A DNA stretch of 5,367 nucleotides from Pseudomonadota bacterium (GTDB lineage Bacteria > Pseudomonadota > Gammaproteobacteria > Acidiferrobacterales > Acidiferrobacteraceae). The stretch covers positions 1 to 5,367 of the forward strand of contig JAJYPQ010000313.1 of NCBI GenBank assembly GCA_021795255.1, written 5' to 3'. A program made the position numbers and the translations under genes. Positions 1-5,367 of this stretch are shown one piece after another. A model generated the notes under the pieces. That model was given only the letters and a program-made list of their open reading frames with translations, did not search any database and was not told the origin of the DNA. Within the stretch, counting starts at the first letter, position 1. Each line of letters begins with the position of its first letter.

Positions 1-503
1 CCAAGCAGGGGTGTTTCGTGCGCCAGATCAGCATATCCGAGCTTGCGCAGTTTTATCGGGTGCGCACCGCGCTCGAATGCCTGTCTTTGGAGATTGCCGC
101 AAGATCGATGGCCAAAGAGGCACTACGCACGCTGGCTCAGGAGTGGGATCCAGCGCACTGCTCGAGCGCCGCCACCGACCTGAGCCTTATGGTGCAAAAG
201 GAGGAATCGTTTCATATGGCGCTTGCGCGCGGCGGCGGGAATCAGGCTCTGGCGACTTACCTAAATGACATTAATGAGCGCATACGAGTCATAAGGCGCC
301 TTGATTTCACGGCGGGATTTCGTATCGAACGGACCTATGAGGAACACCATCGGATCGCGTGTCTGTTGCTCGAGGGCGACTTGACCGCCGCCAAAATGCT
401 TATGGCAGACCACATCCTGCAAAGCGAAAAGTTCGCGCGTAGCGTGACGCTAGAGCAACTCGCCAGGACCGAGACCGGTGCGGCCCGATCCGCCATGCGG
501 TAA
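1..503 (+). CDS. GntR-family (FadR/FCD subfamily) transcriptional regulator, 5' end outside the window
   Basis: Partial gene: the frame is open to the left edge (first full codon at 3-5) and ends at TAA 501-503, leaving 166 visible residues. They begin with KQGCFVRQIS, which matches the end of the GntR winged helix (the G-x-FVR wing) and its link to the effector domain. Then comes the typical FCD opening, EL..FYRVRTALE. FCD metal/ligand positions are visible: E-x2-FH (His codon 213-215, with Glu replacing the usual Asp), EEH before an LLLEGD segment, and MADHI near the C-terminus. FCD regulators are usually about 220-250 residues, so only the DNA-binding half is missing. The family senses small carboxylates and related metabolites and usually represses adjacent operons from short palindromes. 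The GTG at 18 is not a credible start because the homology continues upstream of it. The ligand is unknown. Control of the downstream exbB operon is inferred from position. Confidence 0.88.
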   Translation, partial: KQGCFVRQISISELAQFYRVRTALECLSLEIAARSMAKEALRTLAQEWDPAHCSSAATDLSLMVQKEESFHMALARGGGNQALATYLNDINERIRVIRRLDFTAGFRIERTYEEHHRIACLLLEGDLTAAKMLMADHILQSEKFARSVTLEQLARTETGAARSAMR

Positions 504-613
504 TGGGTATGTGTGGGCGCTAATGGTGCGATATTGCCTGTCACTCCCCATAGACGGGCTTTGTCTTGTCTTGCGAGGCGACAACGTTCTGAGATCGGCG
601 CGGACTTTCGCGA

Positions 614-628
614 CTTTGGCTGCCAAAG
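614..628. promoter_or_regulatory. Perfect palindrome, candidate operator
   Basis: CTTTGGCTGCCAAAG has 7-bp arms around a single central base. It lies in the gap between the FCD regulator and exbB, 15 bases upstream of the candidate sigma-54 promoter. Its size and symmetry fit a dimeric regulator such as the FadR/FCD group. A further TTTGGC half-site copy occurs at 642-647, inside the promoter. Seen in sequence; the binding protein is inferred. Confidence 0.45.
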
Positions 629-642
629 CCCACTCGCGCCGT

Positions 643-659
643 TTGGCACGAAACATGCT
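643..659 (+). promoter_or_regulatory. Candidate sigma-54 (-24/-12) promoter for exbB operon
   Basis: TTGGCACGAAACATGCT matches the sigma-54 consensus TGGCACG-N4-TTGCW except for one base (ATGCT for TTGCT). The invariant GG (645-646) and GC (657-658) are separated by the required 10 bases. Transcription would start near 669-670, giving a leader of about 100 bases before exbB. No enhancer-binding-protein site was identified upstream, so activity is unproven. Confidence 0.45.
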
Positions 660-696
660 CTAGGTGTATGCAAGGATGCATTCAAGCCAGCCGACG

Positions 697-714
697 CGAT
701 GCGCTATCGCATCG
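697..714 (+). other. Hairpin / inverted repeat in the exbB leader
   Basis: CGATGCG and CGCATCG form a perfect 7-bp inverted repeat around a CTAT loop. If transcription starts near 670, it sits in the 5' untranslated leader, well upstream of the exbB ribosome-binding site. It could be an mRNA-stabilising hairpin or a second protein-binding site. There is no T-run after it, so it is not a standard terminator. Confidence 0.35.
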
Positions 715-756
715 AGCCCAAGAATGCGTGGCATGGTCGGTCGGGAAGTTTACGCG

Positions 757-762
757 AAGGAG
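757..762 (+). promoter_or_regulatory. Ribosome-binding site that sets the exbB start
   Basis: AAGGAG lies 6 bases before the ATG at 769. In-frame ATGs further upstream (664, 676, 724, 733) lack such a site and would add a non-conserved N-terminus, so 769 is chosen. Confidence 0.8.
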
Positions 763-768
763 ACGAAT

Positions 769-1485
769 ATGGTAGTCCTGCAATATATCGTGCATTTGGC
801 GAATTATTCAGACGGCGTCTTGTATGTTTTGGCGTTCGTCATGATGTTGGAGATCGCGGTCATCATAGATAGGTTATGGTTCCTGCGGCGGGGCTTGAGT
901 AAGGGTAAGGAGGTTCTTCAGGACATATCTCGACAAGGCAAGCTGCAGCGTGATGATCTAAAAGAGATCGTCCTGCGTTGCGCGGGGCTTCCCGAGGCGC
1001 GGCTTGTGGAGGTGGCGCAGCGCTATTTCGGGCTTATTCATCATTATGGGAGCGCTCGGGGAGAGGCATTTGCCAATCGTCTCGATGAGACCATATTTCT
1101 TATCACACCGACTCTCGATAAGAGGTTATGGCTTCTCGATACGATAGTGACATTGGCGCCCTTGCTGGGGCTATTCGGGACCATAATAGGGATGTTTCAC
1201 GCGTTTTCCATACTGGCTTTGCCCGGTCACGCGCCGACCTCGGTAACCGCCGGGGTAGCCGACGCCCTAATCTCCACGGCGACTGGGCTTTTTATCGCCA
1301 TGGTCGGCCTTATAAGCTTCAACGCCTTTAATAATGCCATAGAAAAGATTGTGTACCAGCTGGAGTCTCTAAAGATTCTTTTGCTCAATCGCATGGATGG
1401 TGCACCGATCTGGCCGGAGATGGGATCGGGGACGCTGGCGCAGGGGCAAGGTAGCCGCCCGGCGGATGGCCGGGTGATGATCTGA
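769..1485 (+). CDS. exbB: ExbB-like MotA/TolQ/ExbB proton-channel protein
   Basis: 238-residue inner-membrane protein that forms, with ExbD, the proton channel energising TonB. Three membrane segments are visible: about residues 15-38 (ending EIAVIIDRLWFL), 123-147 (VTLAPLLGLFGTIIGM) and 163-188 (VADALISTATGLFIAM..ISFNAF). A soluble cytoplasmic loop lies between the first two. The last two carry the family signature: APLLGLFGT, with Thr138 matching E. coli Thr148, and ADALISTATGL, with Thr170 matching Thr181. The position of E. coli Glu176 is Asp165 here, a conservative but notable change. The length is normal for the family, followed by a hydrophilic Gly/Pro-containing tail (about 210-238). 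The start is set by AAGGAG at 757-762. exbD begins 11 bases downstream. TolQ is the main alternative, but the TonB neighbour favours ExbB. Confidence 0.9.
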   Translation: MVVLQYIVHLANYSDGVLYVLAFVMMLEIAVIIDRLWFLRRGLSKGKEVLQDISRQGKLQRDDLKEIVLRCAGLPEARLVEVAQRYFGLIHHYGSARGEAFANRLDETIFLITPTLDKRLWLLDTIVTLAPLLGLFGTIIGMFHAFSILALPGHAPTSVTAGVADALISTATGLFIAMVGLISFNAFNNAIEKIVYQLESLKILLLNRMDGAPIWPEMGSGTLAQGQGSRPADGRVMI

Positions 1486-1496
1486 TAGGGGGCGAC

Positions 1497-1898
1497 ATGA
1501 CACCACGAATGGGTCGACGCAAGAAGGGCCGTGTGGAAATCATCCCCATGATCGACGTCATGCTGTTCTTGCTCGTATTTTTCATTATGATCACGATGCA
1601 GATGATTTCGGACCGTGGTCTGCACTTAAGTTTGCCGACCTCGAGCCAGGCGCACGTGTTGCCGCATCCGCATTTTGTCATCAACGTGAAGACGCCGGGC
1701 GCGGTGGTCGTGAACGGCAGGCATTATGGCTTGAAGGCTTTGGCCACCATGCTGCATGCAGACGGGGACCCGACGAAGACCCAAGTGACGATCGCGGCTG
1801 ACAAGAAGGTGCCGTTTGAGGAATTCGTGCGCGTCATGGACGCTTGCCGTAAGGCCGGTGTAAGCCAGATCGGGATCGCGACGGAGCCCAAACCATGA
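1497..1898 (+). CDS. exbD: ExbD/TolR-family biopolymer transport protein
   Basis: 133 residues. It has a short basic cytoplasmic N-terminus (MGRRKKGR), then a single membrane helix at about residues 16-35 starting IIPMIDVMLFLLVFFIM. Asp20 is the protonatable residue equivalent to Asp25 of E. coli ExbD. A periplasmic domain follows (about 40-133) with the usual hydrophobic-strand pattern, including VVVNGRHY, VTIAADKKVPFEEFVRVMDACRKAG and a terminal IGIAT strand. It partners with ExbB in the proton channel and contacts TonB in the periplasm. AGGGGG at 1487-1492 precedes the ATG by 4 bases, and the exbB stop is only 11 bases upstream, so translation is probably coupled. TolR is the alternative; the adjacent tonB argues for ExbD. 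Confidence 0.92.
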   Translation: MTPRMGRRKKGRVEIIPMIDVMLFLLVFFIMITMQMISDRGLHLSLPTSSQAHVLPHPHFVINVKTPGAVVVNGRHYGLKALATMLHADGDPTKTQVTIAADKKVPFEEFVRVMDACRKAGVSQIGIATEPKP

Positions 1899-1968
1899 GC
1901 AGGCCTGCGGGATGGATAGGGGTCATAAAGATGCAAGATGACGGAGGACGGGGGCCGGGGAGGCGCGT

Positions 1969-2721
1969 ATGAGCGCTTTGGGGTGGTCCGGTGGCCAGCC
2001 ACACGGCGGTGATGACGGCGAGGACTCGCGGGTTTTTAAATATGCGCTGGCCGGGGCCTTCGTACTGGAGATTACACTGGTCGCGCTCGTGGCATCGTGG
2101 CCTCATAGCGTGGCGCGCACGGTGCGGCCAAGCGCGATCGCGGTGCAGATGGTGACACTCCCGAAGCCTGTGGCACCGCGGCCCAAGCCGCGGCCAAGAC
2201 CCATTGCCCCGCCACCCGTGACCCACAAGATTCCGCCCAGGCCGATCGTAACCAGGGCCCCGGCGCGCGAGGTCGTGCCGTCGCCTGTGAAGCCGAAGGT
2301 GGTCTTGAAGTCGATACCGGTGATACCACTGCATAGACCCACCCCGGCTGTAAGCCCCCCTAAAGCCATGCCGGTAAAGGTCCATAAGCCGGCGCCGATA
2401 TCGAGCCCATCTTTGCAACGGATCGCCTCGCTCATGTCGCGTTATGTGGGGCTTGTGAGGCCCATGATACAGAGGCACCTGCATGTGCCGGCGATGCTCA
2501 AGGCCATGGGCCTTTCCGGGCATTCCACGATAGAATTTCGGCTGTCGCCGGGCGGGCGCCTCCTGTGGGCCAAGGTTCTTGTACCAAGCCGCGTTCGGGC
2601 GGTGAACGGCGCCGCGCTCGCGGCCGTTGAACGCGGTCACTATCCGCCGTTTTTAAAGCGCATGCCGAAGCGGGACACGACCTTTGAGGTCACCGTGCAC
2701 ATCAGTGGAGACGGTTCGTGA
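1969..2721 (+). CDS. tonB: TonB energy-transducing protein
   Basis: 250 residues with the full TonB architecture. A hydrophilic N-terminus of about 22 residues precedes one membrane anchor at about 24-44 (YALAGAFVLEITLVALVASW). A long periplasmic Pro/Lys/Arg-rich spacer (about 65-146) has KP and RP repeats such as APRPKPRPRPIAPPP. The C-terminal receptor-contact domain spans about 155-248: IEFRLSPGGRLLWAKVLVPS, then NGAALAAVERGHYPPF, then FEVTVHI, matching the fold's strand-helix-strand order and its conserved YPP region. TonB spans the periplasm and transfers ExbBD energy to outer-membrane receptors. GGGGAGG at 1957-1963 precedes ATG 1969 by 5 bases. An in-frame stop at 1939-1941 excludes a longer start. 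The gap to exbD is 70 bases. No receptor gene is visible in this window. Confidence 0.9.
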   Translation: MSALGWSGGQPHGGDDGEDSRVFKYALAGAFVLEITLVALVASWPHSVARTVRPSAIAVQMVTLPKPVAPRPKPRPRPIAPPPVTHKIPPRPIVTRAPAREVVPSPVKPKVVLKSIPVIPLHRPTPAVSPPKAMPVKVHKPAPISSPSLQRIASLMSRYVGLVRPMIQRHLHVPAMLKAMGLSGHSTIEFRLSPGGRLLWAKVLVPSRVRAVNGAALAAVERGHYPPFLKRMPKRDTTFEVTVHISGDGS

Positions 2722-2754
2722 ATGTCGGACACGGCATAAGCAGGGAGGGAAACC

Positions 2755-4140
2755 ATGGCGCGTGAACGACATTCGCTAGGCGCGACCGGCGCGCATCAAC
2801 GAGAGGGCTCCTCATGGGGGACGCTCTTCATATGGCTTGCCGCCACCATGACCGCTTCGACTATCCCGTTGGGGGGCATCATGGCGCAGGCCTTCCCAGG
2901 CGCGCCGTTTTTGTGGGTGATGGTGGCGGCATCTGGATTTTTTCTGCTGGTTGGTATCGTGAGCATCCCAGGATTCATCTATGGCCTGCCGACCATGGTG
3001 GTGTCGGAGCATATGTTCGGCGCGCGCGTCAACCGCGCCATATCGGCGGCCAATTGGCTCTCCCAGGTCGGATGGGAGAGTGTCGTTTTGGTGATCGTCA
3101 TCTATATCGTGCGCAGTCTGTTGTACCCAGGCGAAGTGGTCTATCCGGTGAGTGCTACACTGACCGCGCTCGTGGTGTCTTTGCTTGCCAATTTTGCGGT
3201 CCCGCTCCTGGGCTACCGCGCCATCGTCACGGCGCAGAAGGTAGGCGCCGTGATTTTGATGCTGTTCTCGATCGTTATTCTTTTTCATATCCCTTTGAAG
3301 GCAAGCCTTTTGGCCGCCGGGGTGGGGGTGTCGGTAACTACCCTGCGCGAGGCCCTGGGCGCCTTGTCTCTGGGGCTCATGGGGGGCGCGCTTTCCTGGA
3401 CCATGTTCGCATCCGACTACTCCCGGTTTACGCAAGGTGGCACGCCGCTTGCGCGCGTGGCACTGGCCCCCGCGGTGGGGGGCTTTATCGGATCCTTCGT
3501 CATCCTTTTTGTGTCTGTGGCCCTGTACCAGGCGGGTGGGGTGACCTTCGGCAGGGACGGAATCGCCTTTCCGCGCGGCATGTTTCATAACGAGGTTTTG
3601 TACTACGGCTTTTGCCTCTTCGCGGTCGTCGGATTGCTCGCCTCGAATTTTTTGAACGCATTCAGTTCGGCTTTCAGCCTTGCCGTGACCCTGCGGCGTG
3701 ATCTGAACCGGCGCCTCTCGACCTTCGTGGATGCCTCCATAGGTACGGCAATGGCCGTGTGGATTCTATTCTATGCCCCGACTTTCCTGGATGTGTTCGA
3801 GGTCTTTCTGTCGCTCCTCATCATTGTGGCCGCCCCCTGGACCGGCGTGGTCGTGGTGCAGATACTAGGTGACCTTTGGGGCAAGGGGCTGCCACCGGAC
3901 CCGGCATCATGGGCCGAGGGTCGCCGTCGGCGCGTCGCGGTTCTCACGGTAGCGGTCGTGGCGAGCGCGCTTTTTTCGAGTAACCCCCTGTGGGTCGGCT
4001 ATGGCGCCCACGCGCTCGGGGGCGTCGACATTGCGCCGCTGGTGGGCTTGGCTCTAGCCGCACTGCTTGCAGTGATCGCGCGCCTTGTGTCTGGGGCACC
4101 GACGCAGGCCGGTCTTGAGCGGGCCAAGGTCGATGTATGA
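2755..4140 (+). CDS. NCS1-family (purine-cytosine permease-like) transporter
   Basis: 461-residue polytopic inner-membrane protein with about 12 hydrophobic segments, the normal size for NCS1 permeases. Family features are visible. There is a polar start ending in W-G-T, then IPLGG in the first helix (37-41). IYGLPTMVVSEHMFGARVNR (75-94) matches the GLP...FG.RG loop, and ANWLSQVGWE (99-108) the following Trp-rich helix. FASDYSRF (218-225) is the A-x-DYSRY motif after helix 6 of CodB/Fcy2-type proteins. SNFLNAFSSAFSLAV (298-312) is the N-x2-N-x-YS-like helix 8. These proteins bring in nucleobases, hydantoins, allantoin or thiamine pyrimidine precursors with a cation. The substrate cannot be told from sequence alone. 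A strong GGGAGG (2743-2748) lies 6 bases before the ATG. tonB ends 33 bases upstream, suggesting one transcript. Confidence 0.8.
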   Translation: MARERHSLGATGAHQREGSSWGTLFIWLAATMTASTIPLGGIMAQAFPGAPFLWVMVAASGFFLLVGIVSIPGFIYGLPTMVVSEHMFGARVNRAISAANWLSQVGWESVVLVIVIYIVRSLLYPGEVVYPVSATLTALVVSLLANFAVPLLGYRAIVTAQKVGAVILMLFSIVILFHIPLKASLLAAGVGVSVTTLREALGALSLGLMGGALSWTMFASDYSRFTQGGTPLARVALAPAVGGFIGSFVILFVSVALYQAGGVTFGRDGIAFPRGMFHNEVLYYGFCLFAVVGLLASNFLNAFSSAFSLAVTLRRDLNRRLSTFVDASIGTAMAVWILFYAPTFLDVFEVFLSLLIIVAAPWTGVVVVQILGDLWGKGLPPDPASWAEGRRRRVAVLTVAVVASALFSSNPLWVGYGAHALGGVDIAPLVGLALAALLAVIARLVSGAPTQAGLERAKVDV

Positions 4141-4274
4141 TCCTTATAGTGGCCGTGGTGGCGTCCAGGAGCGGGCGCGGGTGGATCGCATTTCCTTTTC
4201 GGCATGGGTATGAGTCGGACTGAATGGACGGGGGTTGGGAAAGGCCGCAGGGCTGAGGCGCGGCGCGATGACAG

Positions 4275-4304
4275 GTGGCAGATACCGCCCACACGCCCTA
4301 ATAT
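4275..4304 (+). promoter_or_regulatory. Candidate sigma-70 promoter for the acetyltransferase gene
   Basis: GTGGCA (4275-4280, four of six matches to TTGACA), an 18-base spacer, and TAATAT (4299-4304, five of six matches to TATAAT). Transcription would start near 4311, just upstream of the ribosome-binding site at 4319-4326. The rest of the 192-base gap after the permease shows no convincing terminator. Confidence 0.35.
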
Positions 4305-4318
4305 GGGCATCTCCGACC

Positions 4319-4326
4319 GAGGGGGG
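4319..4326 (+). promoter_or_regulatory. Ribosome-binding site that sets the acetyltransferase start
   Basis: GAGGGGGG sits 6 bases before GTG 4333 and 15 bases before ATG 4342. The in-frame ATGs at 4204 and 4303 have no comparable purine-rich site, so a start at 4333 (or possibly 4342) is preferred. Confidence 0.5.
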
Positions 4327-4332
4327 TGTCGC

Positions 4333-4881
4333 GTGTCCGTCATGGCCGAATGGAGTTTTGCTCGGATCGATGAGGCCGCCGCGCTAGCCTGCCTCGTGAA
4401 TGACGCCTATCGCGCAACCGGCCCGGTCAAGGGCTGGACGAGCGAGGCGCACCTATTGGGCGGACAGCGCATCGATAGCAATATGCTGCGCGAGATTCTC
4501 GGGCGCGACGACAGCCGCATCCTGCAGGCGCATCTCGCCGACGTATTGTGCGGCTGTATTCACCTTAAGAGGGCGTCACGGACAGAGGTCGATCTTGGGC
4601 TTTTTGCGATCCGCCCGGACCTACAGGGTCTAGGTCTGGGGCGGTCGGTGGTCGAGCATGCCGAGTGCTGGGCCGTGACTCACTGGGACGCACGCCACAC
4701 CGAGATCACGGTGATCGACCTGCGACAGGATCTCGTGGCCTGGTATCGGCGCATGGGCTATGACTTCACTGGTGAGCGCCGGGCCTTCCCCTATGGGGAT
4801 GAACGTTTTGGCATCCCGAAGCGGTCCGATCTGACGTTGGCGGTGATGCGCAAGGCCTTGCCCGGCCACACGCCGTCCTGA
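4333..4881 (+). CDS. GNAT-family N-acetyltransferase
   Basis: 182 residues from GTG 4333 (179 from ATG 4342), a normal length for a single-domain GNAT enzyme, probably cytosolic. The acetyl-CoA binding motif A is clear: LGLFAIRPDLQGLGLGRSVV (88-107), with QGLGLG (98-103) as the pyrophosphate loop and the preceding beta-strand. The later motif-B region follows: ITVIDLRQDLVAWYRRMGY (125-143), then FPYGDERFGIPKRSDL (152-167), a C-terminal signature shared by a group of uncharacterised bacterial GNAT proteins. The acceptor substrate (amine, peptide or small molecule) is unknown. A longer frame reaches ATG 4204, but the added residues look non-conserved and contain the likely promoter. The gene has its own promoter candidate and is probably not part of the tonB operon. 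Confidence 0.85.
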   Translation: MSVMAEWSFARIDEAAALACLVNDAYRATGPVKGWTSEAHLLGGQRIDSNMLREILGRDDSRILQAHLADVLCGCIHLKRASRTEVDLGLFAIRPDLQGLGLGRSVVEHAECWAVTHWDARHTEITVIDLRQDLVAWYRRMGYDFTGERRAFPYGDERFGIPKRSDLTLAVMRKALPGHTPS

Positions 4882-4987
4882 GAGCCAAGCGTTGCGATAC
4901 GTTGTACCTGATGGGTAAGGCGGCACTGCCGGTTTTCGACGCGTGGCGGGTAAGCCGAGGACTCTTTTGCTGTCGATCGCGGTCCTT

Positions 4988-5012
4988 CATGGGGCCGCTT
5001 GCTGGCCCCGTG
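4988..5012 (+). terminator. GC-rich hairpin, possible terminator split from its T-run
   Basis: CATGGGGCC (4988-4996) pairs with GGCCCCGTG (5004-5012) around the 7-base loop GCTTGCT: nine pairs with one G-T wobble, and six consecutive G-C pairs. It lies 106 bases after the acetyltransferase stop and has no T-run on either strand. It abuts the likely right end of the IS200/IS605 element, so a former T-run may have been displaced by the insertion. It could instead simply be a hairpin target for the element. Confidence 0.3.
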
Positions 5013-5225
5013 ACACTCTCAACCCGCTCAAGCAGGCAAGCTTCTCGCTGAATAACACGGTTCATGGGCATGCTCCAGGGAGCCCGCACAAACATCCTGC
5101 GGTGCTTGATTCCGTGCTTTAGCAAGACAACGCCGGATGGACGAATCCGTCCGGTGGCCCGTGTCCGGGCGACTACTCCGCCGGAGACTGCCCGGACGGA
5201 GATATGGGCCATGCGGCCCACAATG
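5010..5225 (-). ncRNA. Possible omega-RNA (TnpB guide RNA) overlapping the tnpB 3' end
   Basis: Known TnpB systems make a guide RNA from the tnpB 3' end and the element right end. Here this stretch is dense in perfect hairpins. GTCCGGGC (5163-5170) pairs with GCCCGGAC (5190-5197) around an inner CTCC/GGAG stem. TGGGCC-ATGC-GGCCCA lies at 5205-5220. GGACG-AATC-CGTCC lies at 5139-5152. The right-end hairpin is at 5018-5040. The guide would be the flanking bases read leftward from about 5009. The 5' limit is uncertain, and no expression evidence is available from sequence. Confidence 0.35.
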
Positions 5226-5367
5226 CGTGATGCGTTGAGGAGACGGCACCACCTGACCATAGGCGATGGGGTGCATGTTCACCGCGCCTACGATATCCCT
5301 GTGGCCTTCAAATCCACAGGCTTTGCATCGCCAGTCCCTCCCTTTGGGCCTGTGGCGATGGCCGCAT
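5028..5367 (-). CDS. tnpB: TnpB (IS605 OrfB family) RNA-guided nuclease, C-terminal 112 residues, 5' end outside the window
   Basis: Reading leftward, the frame is open at the right edge (first full codon 5366-5364) and stops at TGA 5030-5028. The first visible residues, CGHRHRPKGRDWRCKACG, are the second half of the TnpB zinc ribbon: the last Cys of the first CxxC pair, then CKAC. GHRDIVGAVNM follows immediately, matching the RuvC-III motif; its Asp (codon 5297-5295) is the third catalytic residue of the nuclease, and it is intact. After that comes an Arg/Ser/Pro-rich tail of about 80 residues with no recognised fold, whose DNA is full of inverted repeats. TnpB is a guide-RNA-directed DNA nuclease that helps maintain IS200/IS605 elements. 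The GTG at 5282 is only an internal Val. Whether the rest of the gene is intact cannot be seen. Confidence 0.85.
   Translation of the reverse strand, partial: CGHRHRPKGRDWRCKACGFEGHRDIVGAVNMHPIAYGQVVPSPQRITHCGPHGPYLRPGSLRRSSRPDTGHRTDSSIRRCLAKARNQAPQDVCAGSLEHAHEPCYSARSLPA

Larger units (their letters stand above)
5010..5367 (-). mobile_element. Right-hand part of an IS200/IS605-family element (tnpB side)
   Basis: Contains the tnpB 3' end and, overlapping its stop codon, an imperfect hairpin on the minus strand: CTTGCCTGC (5040-5032), loop TTGA, and GCGGGTTGAG (5027-5018), with one T bulge and G-T pairs. A short AGTGTCAC (5017-5010) follows. This hairpin-then-TCAC arrangement is like the subterminal right end of IS200/IS605 elements, so the boundary is placed near 5010. 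The left end, and any tnpA, are outside the window. The exact end is inferred. Confidence 0.55.

Noticed and set aside
504..768. Fur box upstream of exbB
   Set aside because: I looked for a GATAATGATAATCATTATC-like sequence and saw none, so iron control through Fur is not supported by this window.
2176..2195. Direct repeat of CCGCGGCC in tonB
   Set aside because: It reflects repeated Pro/Arg codons in the Pro-rich spacer and needs no other explanation.
1834..2640. 268-codon open frame on the minus strand opposite exbD and tonB
   Set aside because: It lies antisense to two clearly recognisable genes, has a His/Arg-rich composition typical of shadow frames in GC-rich DNA, and matches no family I recognise.
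2812..3590. Two 258-codon open frames (one per strand) within the permease gene
   Set aside because: Both overlap an NCS1 permease with clear family motifs. Their Arg/His/Gly-rich translations have no recognisable domain.
4204..4332. N-terminal extension of the acetyltransferase to ATG 4204
   Set aside because: No ribosome-binding site at 4204, no GNAT homology in the added 43 residues, and a candidate promoter and strong ribosome-binding site lie inside it.
4766..5260. 164-codon minus-strand frame across the acetyltransferase 3' end and the tnpB tail
   Set aside because: It is out of frame with the zinc-ribbon/RuvC-III coding sequence, crosses the likely element boundary and has no recognisable motif.

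Overview
The window is GC-rich (roughly 60%) with tightly packed genes, Shine-Dalgarno-led starts and a TonB energy-transduction cluster. This points to a Gram-negative proteobacterium. A gammaproteobacterial acidophile or sulfur/iron oxidiser is my impression from the style of the genes only, and I hold it weakly.

Layout, left to right. Positions 1-503 hold the C-terminal part of a GntR/FadR-type regulator (FCD ligand-binding domain), cut by the window edge. A 265-base gap follows. It carries a perfect 15-bp palindrome (614-628), a good candidate sigma-54 (-24/-12) promoter (643-659) and a hairpin (697-714). Next comes a same-strand run of exbB (769-1485), exbD (1497-1898), tonB (1969-2721) and an NCS1-family (purine-cytosine permease-like) transporter (2755-4140). 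Gaps within this run are 11, 70 and 33 bases, so it is probably one operon. A separate GNAT acetyltransferase gene (start about 4333, end 4881) follows a 192-base gap that contains a plausible sigma-70 promoter. The right edge, on the minus strand, is the 3' end of an IS200/IS605-family tnpB gene with its zinc ribbon, a strongly structured 3' tail and a likely element right end near 5010.

How the genes may work together: ExbB and ExbD use the proton gradient to energise TonB, which drives an outer-membrane receptor not present in this window. An NCS1 permease directly behind tonB suggests a two-membrane uptake route for one small nitrogenous compound (nucleobase, hydantoin or thiamine-precursor type), perhaps controlled by the upstream FCD regulator. 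That physiological link is inference. No CRISPR array, tRNA or rRNA was seen. The points most worth a second look are the promoter/operator region before exbB, the TonB-permease pairing, and the possible omega-RNA formed by the tnpB tail.
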